A DNA stretch of 64,000 bases from CAWBRT01 sp050015355 (GTDB taxonomy: Bacteria; Acidobacteriota; Terriglobia; Terriglobales; Acidobacteriaceae), in the NCBI GenBank assembly GCA_050015355.1, contig JBEKBO010000006.1:1-64000 (forward strand). The letters are read 5' to 3'. Both the position numbers and the translations under genes were made by a program. Shown here in pieces: positions 49,965 to 58,258 of the stretch (position 1 is the first letter of the stretch; every line of letters starts with the position of its first letter). The notes beneath the pieces were generated by a model, which was given only the letters and a program-made list of their open reading frames with translations, was not told where the DNA came from and made no database searches.

Positions 49965-50963
49965 ATGCTCTCCTACGCAATTGGAGTCGATCTCGGAGGC
50001 ACAAACCTTCGCATTGCCGCCATCGACGAAAGCGGCAAGCTGCTGGAGAAACTCAGCAGCGACACAGACCTGGCACGCGGGCGGGACTTCGTCATCGACG
50101 AAATGACGCAAGCCATCCGCCGGCTGCTGGACCGTTTCCGGGGGCATGGCGAATCGCGCGGAGTCGGTATCGGCGTGCCCGGCATCATCGACATGGATAC
50201 CGGCATGCTGCGCGAGTCGCCGAACCTGCCGGGCTGGAGCGAGTTTCCGGTGCACGCGGAAATCGAACGGCGTCTCGGCATCCCCGTCATGCTGGAAAAC
50301 GACGCCAATGCCGCGGCGCTCGGCGAGAAGTGGCTCGGCGCGGCCAAGGACTATGGCAGCATGTGCATGCTCACGCTTGGCACCGGTGTCGGCGGCGGCA
50401 TTGTGCTGGATGGAAAAATCTGGCATGGCATGAACGGCATGGCGGGCGAATTGGGCCACATCAACGTTGAGCCTGAGGGGCATCCCTGTAAGTGCGGCAG
50501 CCGCGGCTGTGCCGAGCAGTACGCTTCCGCGACCGCCGTCGTCCGCATGGCGCGTGAAGCCGTTGCCAACAACCTCTCCAAGGAGCTGGCGCGCGCCGCC
50601 GAAGGCGAGGAGTTCAGCTCGCTCCATGTCTACCAGCTCGCGATGCAGGGCGACGCCGCCGCGCAGCAGATTTTCCGCCGCATGGGACGCGCGCTTGGCA
50701 TGGTGCTGGCGGACATGGTGAACGCCCTCAACCTGCCGATCTACGTCATAGGAGGCGGGGCGGCGAGCGCATGGGATGCATTCGCGCCCACCATGATGGA
50801 GGAGGTCCGCAAACGCTCGTTCGTCTACGCGGCGACCGTGCCGGAAGCTCCGCCGGCGGCGAAGCCAAGCAAAAGCACGCTAATCACCATGGCGAAGCTT
50901 GGCGGGGAGGCCGGCCTCTATGGTGCCGCATGCCTGCCGTTGCAGCGTGCCGGAGTAAAGTGA
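49965..50963 (+). CDS. ROK-family sugar kinase (glucokinase-like)
   Basis: 332 residues from ATG 49965, behind GAGGT. ATP motif IGVDLGGTNLRIAAIDE, catalytic NDANAAALGE and the zinc-binding CKCGSRGCAEQ mark a ROK kinase; GELGHINV supplies the ExGH motif. ROK kinases phosphorylate glucose, fructose or N-acetyl-sugars; the type cannot be separated here, but glucokinase is common for this layout. It follows mutM by 137 bp on the same strand. Confidence 0.85.
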   Translation: MLSYAIGVDLGGTNLRIAAIDESGKLLEKLSSDTDLARGRDFVIDEMTQAIRRLLDRFRGHGESRGVGIGVPGIIDMDTGMLRESPNLPGWSEFPVHAEIERRLGIPVMLENDANAAALGEKWLGAAKDYGSMCMLTLGTGVGGGIVLDGKIWHGMNGMAGELGHINVEPEGHPCKCGSRGCAEQYASATAVVRMAREAVANNLSKELARAAEGEEFSSLHVYQLAMQGDAAAQQIFRRMGRALGMVLADMVNALNLPIYVIGGGAASAWDAFAPTMMEEVRKRSFVYAATVPEAPPAAKPSKSTLITMAKLGGEAGLYGAACLPLQRAGVK

Positions 50964-51068
50964 AAAGCGCCGCAAACTCGATCGAATTCCGCTGGGGTAG
51001 CGCGTCTCTGGCAACGTGCTCCGCCAGCATCTCTTGAAACCTTGAAACTTTGGAACTTGAAACCTTCT

Positions 51069-52613
51069 CTACCTGCCCGGCCTGCCGCCGCTCTTATTCC
51101 GGGGATTGCGACCCGGAGTTCGAGATGGTCTGCGATCAGTGGCAATAAACTTACCTTCGCCCCTGGCAGGGCCCTTGGTGCCTCGCGCTTTGTCGAAGGG
51201 CCTTGGGCCTCTGCGATCAGGGCCGCTGCGTGCGTGCTCTGGCCGTGAAGGGCGTTCGCGCGCGGAGCCGAATTCCTGCCGTGGCTCGAACGGGCGCTCC
51301 GGATGCCGCGACTCCGAACGTTGCTGGCGCGGGCGGGAGAAGAACTCACGATCTGTCGAGCCAGCGCGGCGTGCAGGAGATTCCGCCGCCGGCCGCGATG
51401 ACCTTTGCTCGCCCCTGGCAGGACCCTTGGAGCCTCGCGCTTTGTCGAAGGGCCGCGTCCCGGTCGATCCTCTGCGATCAGGGCCGCCGCGTGCGCGTTC
51501 TGGCCGTGAAGGTCGCTCGCGCGCGGAGCCGAATTCCCGGCGTGGCTCGAACGGGCGCTCCGGACGCCGTGACTCCGGACGTTGCTGGCGCGGACGGGAT
51601 GAGAACTCACGATCTTGCGGACGAGCGCGGCGTGCAGGCGATTCCGACACTGACCGCGACGGCCTCTGTTCGGGTGATCGAGGTCTCTGCTCCGGGACAG
51701 AACGAACACTCGGTGCGCTTGGGCGGTTGTCGCCACGGCGCGCGCCCTCGGGCGGTCCGGGAGCGCTGAAGGCTTTGCCGGGGGTGGTGAAAGGTCTGCC
51801 GCCGCGCTCTCCGGGGCGAGCACTGGCGGCGCGCAGCGGTTTGGGATTGCGCAGCGCCTCGAGCTCGCGTGGTTTCAAAAAGCGCCATTTGCCGGGCTCG
51901 ACATCGAGTTGCAGGGCGCCGTAGCGGACGCGCTTGATCTTCTCGACGTGATGACCGATCTGCTCGAACATGCGGCGGATCTGCCGGTTGCGTCCTTCGG
52001 TCAGCGTCACCTCGTACCAGGGATTGTCCTGGTGGCGCACCAGATCGATTCTGGCGGGCAGCGTGTGCTCGGATTGCGAGCGTCGCGGCATGCCGGGACG
52101 GGTGCCTCCCATGGTTCCCGCGCGCGAGGTTTCCGGCGGCAAGTGAATGCCTCCGCGCAGCTTGTCGATCTGCTCCTCAGTGGGCGTGCCGCTCACTTTT
52201 ACCTGATAGGTTTTAGGAACGTGCGAGGCTGTCCTGGTGAGTTGCTGCATGAGCTCGCCGTCGTTGGTCAGCAGCAACAGCCCTTCGCTCGCGTAGTCGA
52301 GCCGTCCGACGGGGAACACCCGCGCGTCAACGCCCTTAAGCAGGTCGAGAACGACTGGCCGGCCCTCCGGGTCGGAGACGGTGGTGACGTATCCCTTCGG
52401 CTTGTAGAGCGCGACATAAACGTGGCGCTCGGGCCCGCGCAGCAGTTGACCGTCCAGGCGAATTTCATCGCTGCGCGCGTCGGCCTTCGAACCAAGCGCG
52501 GTGATCTTTTCTCCATTGACGCTGATGCGTCCGGCCGTAATCAGCTCTTCGGCCTTGCGCCGCGAGGCCACGCCGGCCGCCGCTAGAATCTTTTGCAATC
52601 GCTCCTGTGCCAT
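51069..52613 (-). CDS. RluB-type rRNA pseudouridine synthase with long basic tail
   Basis: 514 residues from ATG 52613. Residues 1-60 are an S4 RNA-binding domain (RLQKILAAAGVASRRKAEEL). The catalytic part has VGRLDYASEGLLLLTNDG with the catalytic Asp, and GRNRQIRRMFEQIGHHV. Residues about 250-514 are a low-complexity Arg/Ser/Pro/Gly tail that includes two tandem ~80-residue copies (51160-51386 and 51412-51646). The core resembles RluB, which modifies 23S rRNA. The tail is probably an unstructured RNA-binding extension. It follows scpB on the same strand after 385 bp. Confidence 0.85.
   Translation of the reverse strand: MAQERLQKILAAAGVASRRKAEELITAGRISVNGEKITALGSKADARSDEIRLDGQLLRGPERHVYVALYKPKGYVTTVSDPEGRPVVLDLLKGVDARVFPVGRLDYASEGLLLLTNDGELMQQLTRTASHVPKTYQVKVSGTPTEEQIDKLRGGIHLPPETSRAGTMGGTRPGMPRRSQSEHTLPARIDLVRHQDNPWYEVTLTEGRNRQIRRMFEQIGHHVEKIKRVRYGALQLDVEPGKWRFLKPRELEALRNPKPLRAASARPGERGGRPFTTPGKAFSAPGPPEGARRGDNRPSAPSVRSVPEQRPRSPEQRPSRSVSESPARRARPQDREFSSRPRQQRPESRRPERPFEPRREFGSARERPSRPERARGGPDRRGSTGTRPFDKARGSKGPARGEQRSSRPAAESPARRAGSTDREFFSRPRQQRSESRHPERPFEPRQEFGSARERPSRPEHARSGPDRRGPRPFDKARGTKGPARGEGKFIATDRRPSRTPGRNPRNKSGGRPGR
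51160..51386. repeat. Tandem coding repeat, copy B
   Basis: Second copy of a direct repeat in the pseudouridine synthase tail; starts CCCCTGGCAGGGCCCTTGG. Partner at 51412-51646, period about 252 bp. Confidence 0.7.
51412..51646. repeat. Tandem coding repeat, copy A
   Basis: Starts CCCCTGGCAGGACCCTTGG; encodes the first copy of the tail unit (RPRQQRPESRRPERPFEPR-type). Confidence 0.7.
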
Positions 52614-52998
52614 AAGCTTCAATCATACAGTGTGCGTGAGTAAGGCGAGGCAGAACGCAGGATGCGCAAGCGACTGCGCGATCACTGGCGGAATCGACCT
52701 TGTTGCTTCTAACGCGAACTTCAGATTCAGGACACCAGTGTAGTACCAGAGATACTGTATCCTTCGCTGCGGGTGTCATCGTGAGGAGGTTCGCCGCTTT
52801 TGCGAACCGACGTGACGATCTATGCATTTCGCCGAGCGCCACCTGAGGGCGGAAAAGACAAATACATGGACCCTTACGTCGCGTCGCCGAGTTCCTTCGC
52901 TGCGCTCAGGATTTCGCCTGCGGGCTCAGACACCCGCAAAACGGCTCAACCTCAGGGTGACACGCTGGAATAATCGTTCTTTGGGATACAGGAGCGCT
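52614..52998. other. Gene-free region with degenerate repeats
   Basis: Contains degenerate TCATCCTGAGCG/CGCTGCGCTCAGGAT pieces (around 52769-52830 and 52893-52918). No gene or clear terminator is seen. Confidence 0.45.
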
Positions 52999-54021
52999 CT
53001 AGGTGCTGTTCTCCGTGCTGTCGTCGGGCGCGGTGCCGGGTTCGTCTTTCTCGGTGGCGGATGATTCTTCAGCCGCCGCTTCTTCCGTGGCGGGTGTCTG
53101 CGGTTCTTCCGCGGCTGGTGTCTGCGGCGACGGAGTGAACAGCTCCACCTGTCCATCGATGGCGAGCTTCTCGAACTCCTCCATGCTGGGCAATTCGCTG
53201 AGCTCGTTTAGTCCGAATCGCAGCAGGAACTGCTTGCTCGTCTTGTAGAGAATCGGGCGGCCGATCACCTGCTTTCGACCGGCGGTAGTGATGAGCTTGC
53301 GATCCAGCAGGGTCCCGAGGACGCCCGCCGACTCCACGCCGCGGATCTCGCTGATTTCCGGCGCGGTAACCGGCTGCTTGTAGGCAATCACCGCCAGCGT
53401 CTCCAGGGCGGCGATGGAGAGGCGAACCGGAGGCTTCAGACTGCGGGCGAAGGCGCGCACCACGTCATGATGCTCGGGTTTGGTTGCCATGCGAAAGCCG
53501 CCCGCAACTTGCCGGATCTCCATGCCGCGCTCTTCGTTCGAATAATCGGCAATCAGCTCTTCGACGACGGAGCGCACGCGAAGCCTGATGCGCGCGTCCT
53601 CGGTGTTAGCTGGCTTGCGGTGCTTGTCCTGGCTCTGGCTGGGGGCTACAACGCTTGCTTGCGGCTCCGGCTCCGCCTGCGTCGCGCCCTCGGCAGGTGC
53701 GGCCTCCGCTTCAGATATCTCGTTAACCTCTGCCTCCGCTTCCTCTGCAAATCCGTCCGGCTGCGAAACAGCGGCGTTGTTGGAAGCGTTGTCCACTGGC
53801 GCAGGCTCGGGTGGCTCACTTGTATCCGAAGCGGAAGCGCCATCCGCTTCCGGCGTAGCCGCAGGCTCAAGCGGTTCGGTTTCCGCGAGGGAATCGGCGT
53901 GCGCCTTCGCGGCGGCTTCTTCGGCCAGGACGATGTCCTTTACCAGCAGGGAAATCTGCTCCAGTGTGATCGGCTCTTCGGCCGCGTAGATGACCGCCTC
54001 GATTTTCGCCTTCAGTCCCAT
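52999..54021 (-). CDS. scpB: Segregation and condensation protein B with acidic insert
   Basis: 340 residues. The two winged-helix domains of ScpB are visible (KAKIEAVIYAAEEPITLEQI at the start; ALETLAVIAYKQPVTAPEIS and GVLGTLLDRKLI later). Residues about 35-140 are an Ala/Glu/Pro-rich insert between them, not found in usual ~200-residue ScpB, and the C-terminus (about 285-340) is likewise acidic. It works with ScpA and SMC in chromosome compaction and segregation. It follows scpA by 52 bp on the same strand. Confidence 0.88.
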   Translation of the reverse strand: MGLKAKIEAVIYAAEEPITLEQISLLVKDIVLAEEAAAKAHADSLAETEPLEPAATPEADGASASDTSEPPEPAPVDNASNNAAVSQPDGFAEEAEAEVNEISEAEAAPAEGATQAEPEPQASVVAPSQSQDKHRKPANTEDARIRLRVRSVVEELIADYSNEERGMEIRQVAGGFRMATKPEHHDVVRAFARSLKPPVRLSIAALETLAVIAYKQPVTAPEISEIRGVESAGVLGTLLDRKLITTAGRKQVIGRPILYKTSKQFLLRFGLNELSELPSMEEFEKLAIDGQVELFTPSPQTPAAEEPQTPATEEAAAEESSATEKDEPGTAPDDSTENST

Positions 54022-54073
54022 TCGGAAAAAGACCTCTGATCAGCACGAATCGCCCGTACGAGCGCGCGGGGCT

Positions 54074-54961
54074 TCACTTCCAATCGTCCCTGACTTCCGC
54101 GGACTCGCCCGCCACCTGATCGAAATTCGTGTGCTTCTTCAGCACGATGTCGCCGAACATAGTGTCCTGCCGCGCCAGCACCGCCTGCAACCGGATCAGC
54201 TCCAGGATAGCCAGAAAAACGCAGACGAGCCCCTGGCGTGTGTGTACGTTGCGCAGCAATTGTCGCAGGCGCAGGGGCCGGTCCTCAAGCAGCATACGTT
54301 GCCGCACGTATTCGATCATCTGCCCCACGGTGACGGAATCTTCATCCAGCTTGAGCACGGGGCGATTCTTGGCGCGCTCCAGAATCTGCTGGAAGGTCTT
54401 CACCAGGTCGATAACGTCGGCCGCGAGCTCCGGCTCCGTGCCCGCGTCGTCCTGGAACTGCTTGAGCGCGGGGTTGGTCAACACCGCGTCTTCGATCTGC
54501 TGCTTCTGCGACAACATCTGCGCCGCTGTTTTAAAGCGCTCATGCTCGAGCAGCCGGTTCACCAACTCGTTTCTCGGATCGTCCGCGGTGGCCGGCGCGT
54601 CCGGATCTTTCGGCAGCAGCATCCTCGACTTGATCTGGATGAGCAGCGAAGCCATGTAGATAAATTCGGCGGCGACATCGACGTCGAGCTGCTTGATCCG
54701 TTCCACGTAGGCAAGGTACTGCGCCGTGATCTTGGCAATCGGAATGTCGTAGATGTCGATGTCCTGCTTGCGGATGAGATCCAGCAGCAGGTCAAGCGGC
54801 CCGTCGTAGACTTCGGCCACGCTCACGGAAAAAGGGAACTCGTCGGCCTCGACTTTCTTTGCCGTTGGCGGGCCGGACGCCTTGTCCGCCGGGGCCCCCG
54901 GCACGCGCCGTGGTTGCGCGTGTTGGGGTAGAGGCACGGGAGTGTTGCGCTCGTCCGGCAT
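54074..54961 (-). CDS. scpA: Segregation and condensation protein A
   Basis: 295 residues from ATG 54961. The kleisin core is clear: VAEVYDGPLDLLLDLIRKQD, DIPIAKITAQYLAYVERIK, AAEFIYMASLLIQIKSRMLL, and a C-terminal winged helix. It bridges SMC heads with ScpB. The first ~35 residues include LPQHAQPRRVPGAPADKA, encoded by a GGGGCCCCC palindromic repeat (54889-54929). The ATG lies 3 bases after the trpS stop codon, so translation is coupled. Confidence 0.93.
   Translation of the reverse strand: MPDERNTPVPLPQHAQPRRVPGAPADKASGPPTAKKVEADEFPFSVSVAEVYDGPLDLLLDLIRKQDIDIYDIPIAKITAQYLAYVERIKQLDVDVAAEFIYMASLLIQIKSRMLLPKDPDAPATADDPRNELVNRLLEHERFKTAAQMLSQKQQIEDAVLTNPALKQFQDDAGTEPELAADVIDLVKTFQQILERAKNRPVLKLDEDSVTVGQMIEYVRQRMLLEDRPLRLRQLLRNVHTRQGLVCVFLAILELIRLQAVLARQDTMFGDIVLKKHTNFDQVAGESAEVRDDWK
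54889..54929. repeat. GGGGCCCCC palindrome inside scpA
   Basis: CCGGGGCCCCCGGCACGCGC then TTGCGCGTGTTGGGGTAG, in frame at the ScpA N-terminus. Confidence 0.7.
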
Positions 54962-54964
54962 CAA

Positions 54965-56092
54965 CTACTTGCTCCCCCCGGGCGGTTGGTAGAGGTGCGA
55001 CATGTTCATCGCCTCACGGGCCTGCTCAATCGTCTGTTGCGCCACAATCCGCGCCCGGGCGGAACCGGCTTCCAGCACGTCCCACGCCAGCTTCGGGTTC
55101 TGTTCGAAAGGACGGCGCCGCTCCTGGATGGGAGCGAGCACAGCCATGACGTTATCGGCGACCCAGCCTTTGCACTCGATGCAGCCGATGCCTGCCGTCC
55201 GGCAGCCCTCGTACACTTTGGCCAGAGTTTGCTGGTTGCTAAAGATTTTGTGCAGGTCGCCGACCGGACAAACATCGGGCTCGCCCAAGTCGTTGCGCCG
55301 CACGCGAGCCGGGTCAGTGACCATGGTCTTCAGCTTCTGTCGCACGACGGGCTCGGGATCGCTCAGGTTAATGAAATTGCCGTACGACTTCGACATCTTG
55401 CGCCCGTCGGTGCCGGGAAGCTTGGCCGCGGGCGTCAGCAGCGGCTGCGGCTCGGGGAAAACATAGACGCGCTTGGCCTCTGGCACATCGGGTCCGCGCA
55501 GCCCGCGTCCGCTGCGGGTTTTGCCGGGAGCCCAATAGAACTGGTTGAACCGGCGCGCCACCTCGCGCGTCAGTTCCACGTGTGCCACCTGGTCCTGGCC
55601 GACGGGGACGAAGTCCGCCAGGTACATCAGGATGTCGGCCGCCTGCAACAGCGGATATCCGAGGAAGCCGTAGGTGCCGAGACTTTTTTCGGCAAGCTGT
55701 ACCTGCTGTTCTTTATAACTCGGCACGCGTTCCAGCCAGCCGAGTGGAGTAATCATGGAAAACAACAGATGCAGCTCGGCGTGTTGCGGAACATGCGACT
55801 GCACGAACAGCACGCAACGCTCCGGATCGAGGCCCGCAGCCAGCCAGTCGGTGGCGACTTCGATGGAGTTCGTCTTCACCGTCGAAGGATCGGCGTAGTC
55901 GGTGGTCAGCGCGTGCCAGTCGGCAACGAAGAAGAAGCACTCGTACTCGTTCTGCAGGCCGACCCAATTCTGTAAAGCCCCAACGTAGTTGCCCAGGTGC
56001 AGTTTGCCCGTGGGCCGCATGCCGCTCAGCACGCGGCGCCTCGCCGAAGCAACGGAAGCATTCTCTGTTTTGTTATTTACAGTGTCCGACAT
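54965..56092 (-). CDS. trpS: Tryptophanyl-tRNA synthetase
   Basis: 375 residues. Class I signatures are GKLHLGN (HIGH) and KMSKS; SGMRPTGKLHLGNYVGALQN and DILMYLADFVPVGQDQ are TrpRS-type. A C-x2-C pair (GIGCIECK) lies in the C-terminal domain. The gene overlaps the M50 protease stop by 1 bp (TGATG) and is followed at 3 bp by scpA, so all three genes are one transcript. Confidence 0.96.
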   Translation of the reverse strand: MSDTVNNKTENASVASARRRVLSGMRPTGKLHLGNYVGALQNWVGLQNEYECFFFVADWHALTTDYADPSTVKTNSIEVATDWLAAGLDPERCVLFVQSHVPQHAELHLLFSMITPLGWLERVPSYKEQQVQLAEKSLGTYGFLGYPLLQAADILMYLADFVPVGQDQVAHVELTREVARRFNQFYWAPGKTRSGRGLRGPDVPEAKRVYVFPEPQPLLTPAAKLPGTDGRKMSKSYGNFINLSDPEPVVRQKLKTMVTDPARVRRNDLGEPDVCPVGDLHKIFSNQQTLAKVYEGCRTAGIGCIECKGWVADNVMAVLAPIQERRRPFEQNPKLAWDVLEAGSARARIVAQQTIEQAREAMNMSHLYQPPGGSK

Positions 56093-56778
56093 CAGATTCT
56101 CGCCAGGATATCGTTAAAAAAATTTACTACCGGGGATATAAGCGCCCAGAGATACCGCCCTCCGAAGAACAACAGCAGCATCAGTCCGAACATTCCGACG
56201 CGATCGTACAAATTGAGCACACCCCCCGAAAGGAAGTGGCGCAGAACGTGGCTGCCGTCGAGCGGCGGTATCGGGATCAGGTTGAAAATTCCCAGCAGGA
56301 TATTGATGACCATCAATTGATAGAGCATGAGCGCCAGCGGCGTGATCCAGCCCGCATCCAGGGCAAGGTTTCCCGAACTTCTGGCTAGGGTCTGGACAAC
56401 ATAGTGCGCCGAGGGCGAGGTGAGAGCCAGCAATCCGAGCAGGACGACTGCGACAATCACCACCAGAAAATTGCTGGCCGGGCCGGCAACCGACGTCAGT
56501 ATGTCATCCCGCACCGGGTTTTTGAAATTGCGCGGATCGACCGGCGTGGGCTTGGCCCAGCCGAACACTGGGAAATGCATGAGAAGCGCCATCGCGGGCA
56601 GCAGGATGGTGCCCACCGGATCGATGTGCCGCAGCGGATTCAGCGTGATCCGCCCCAGCATGCGCGCAGTCGGGTCGCCGCAACGGGAGGCCATCCAGGC
56701 GTGCGCCGATTCGTGAATGCTGATCGCGAAAAGAAAGGCAATCAGTTGAAAGAATATGTATACGTAGTGCAGGTCCAT
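56092..56778 (-). CDS. Site-2 protease family (M50) membrane metalloprotease
   Basis: 228 residues, about five to six membrane segments. The zinc motif is ISIHESAHAW, and the second conserved motif is NLIPIPPLDGSH. It is the short soluble-domain-free M50B type without a PDZ domain, which commonly precedes trpS and scpA in bacteria. It would cleave proteins within the membrane; the substrate is unknown. First gene of this operon. Confidence 0.9.
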   Translation of the reverse strand: MDLHYVYIFFQLIAFLFAISIHESAHAWMASRCGDPTARMLGRITLNPLRHIDPVGTILLPAMALLMHFPVFGWAKPTPVDPRNFKNPVRDDILTSVAGPASNFLVVIVAVVLLGLLALTSPSAHYVVQTLARSSGNLALDAGWITPLALMLYQLMVINILLGIFNLIPIPPLDGSHVLRHFLSGGVLNLYDRVGMFGLMLLLFFGGRYLWALISPVVNFFNDILARI

Positions 56779-57097
56779 GCCGGGAATTCGATAGTATCAC
56801 GCCTCGGGAGGCCGGCCATCCGGCCGGCGGAGACAGGGAGCGAAGTCGCAGCTTTTTGCTTCTCGAATGTAATGTCGGGTACCAACTTGGCTGTCCCGGC
56901 GTTCACCCAGGTTAGCCAGAAGCGGTGCGGACCACGGGCACCAAGCAATCAATGTTTAGGAGTGTCATTCTGAGCGACCAAAGGGAGCGAAGAATCTGCT
57001 TTTGTTTTCAGACGCAAAAAGAAGCAGATCCTTCGCTGCGCTCAGGATGACACTCACGAGGGTTTTAATCGATGCGAAGTATCTCCGGGACACCACG
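56779..57097. other. Gene-free region with long repeat
   Basis: Mainly occupied by the 140-bp repeat 56962-57101 and a partial ACCCAGGTTAGCC arm near 56906. No gene is seen. Confidence 0.5.
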
Positions 57098-57101
57098 CTA
57101 G
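56962..57101. repeat. 140-bp repeat, copy 2
   Basis: Near-identical to 45801-45940, including the trailing GATGCGAAGTAT-TCCGGGACACCACGC part; ends within the bfr 3' end. Confidence 0.75.
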
Positions 57102-57568
57102 TCTTTCATTTGTTCCGCGAGATAATTTGCGATGCCGATCTCCTGGATCGTGAACAGTTGCGTCTCCAGATAATCGGCGTGGTTCTCTTCGTCGTGCAGC
57201 AGCTTTTCGAAGAGCTCGCGGGTGCCGTTGTCGCCTTCGTCCCGGCAGATGCGATTCGCCTTGTTGTACGCCTTAATCGCGTCGAGTTCGTCCTTCAGGG
57301 CGATTTCAAACTGCGACTTGACGCCGGTTCCGGGCTGAGGCTTCAGCGGCACGGTTACCGCCGGCATGCCATCGAGGAACAGGATGCGTTCGATCAAGTG
57401 CTCGGCGTGCGTCATCTCCTCGATGGCGCGTTTCTTGGTGATTCCCGCCAGCCGGTTATAGCCCCAGTTAGCGCACATCTCCGACTGAACCATATACTGC
57501 ACGATGGCGGTCAACTCGGAACTGAGGGCGTCGTTGAGCTCTTTGATCACTTTCTCGCTACCACGCAT
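57098..57568 (-). CDS. bfr: Bacterioferritin
   Basis: 156 residues. Ferroxidase ligands are in place: Glu in ELTAIVQYMVQSEM (position 18), EEMTHAEH (Glu/His pair with the haem-ligand Met), and LLHDEENHADYLETQL (Glu/His). It is a ferritin-like iron store with a haem site between subunits. It is the last gene of the rnc-lepB-asmA operon or a separate unit, 74 bp from the preceding gene. Confidence 0.94.
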   Translation of the reverse strand: MRGSEKVIKELNDALSSELTAIVQYMVQSEMCANWGYNRLAGITKKRAIEEMTHAEHLIERILFLDGMPAVTVPLKPQPGTGVKSQFEIALKDELDAIKAYNKANRICRDEGDNGTRELFEKLLHDEENHADYLETQLFTIQEIGIANYLAEQMKD

Positions 57569-57642
57569 AAGTGCCTCCTTGAAATCGTTAAAAGCTGCCG
57601 ATTGGCAGCTTACAGGAAAAACAGTTTGATAGACAAATGAGC

Positions 57643-58245
57643 TTACCTCTGGGTTACTGCCACCTGGTTGTTGCCGACCACGGCGGCATCGATATGCGCG
57701 GGCAGCGGGAAGCGGCTGTCGAGTCCGACGTTGGGTCCGTATTTCGGCCTCAAATAGTAATCGACCAGGAACTGCATGGCCGTCCGCGGCACCGTCACGC
57801 CGTCGATCGCCACCGACTCGATGTGGACCGAGCCAATGCCATTGCCGCCGCTCGCCTGCGCCTCGACGGAAACGTCATGCACGCCGGTAAATAGCATTGC
57901 CATCCACGGGTTGCTAATCTTTCGTGAAGCCGTCAGCCGGTCGAAGTCGATTTGCGCCGCGGCGGTCACCACCGCCGGCACGCTGTTGAAGCGTACCCGC
58001 CGCACTCCGTCAGGCAGAGCGACGCCGCCCTCTGCAAGGTAGGCATTGATTTCGTCGGCGGTCAGCACCGTGGTTTTCTGCTGCGGCTTTGCGAGCCGGC
58101 CGTTCTCGGCTATTTCGTTCAGTTTCCGCTGCGCGCTCCGGTAAGCGGCGCTATGCGAATCCGCGCTCTGAGCCGGCTGCTCGCGCTGGCTATGAGCAGT
58201 CGGCAAAAGGGTCAGGAAAACTGCGATCGCCACAATCCATTTCAT
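57643..58245 (-). CDS. Secreted protein of unknown function
   Basis: 200 residues with a signal peptide (1-19, ends TAHSQ). The mature part has DEINAYLAEGGVALPDGVRR and VAIDGVTVPRTAMQFLVDYY, which look like a beta-rich lipid- or envelope-associated domain. I do not recognise a named family. It starts 13 bp after the AsmA gene and probably shares its envelope role, by context only. Confidence 0.65.
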   Translation of the reverse strand: MKWIVAIAVFLTLLPTAHSQREQPAQSADSHSAAYRSAQRKLNEIAENGRLAKPQQKTTVLTADEINAYLAEGGVALPDGVRRVRFNSVPAVVTAAAQIDFDRLTASRKISNPWMAMLFTGVHDVSVEAQASGGNGIGSVHIESVAIDGVTVPRTAMQFLVDYYLRPKYGPNVGLDSRFPLPAHIDAAVVGNNQVAVTQR

Positions 58246-58258
58246 GGTTTCAGCCAGT

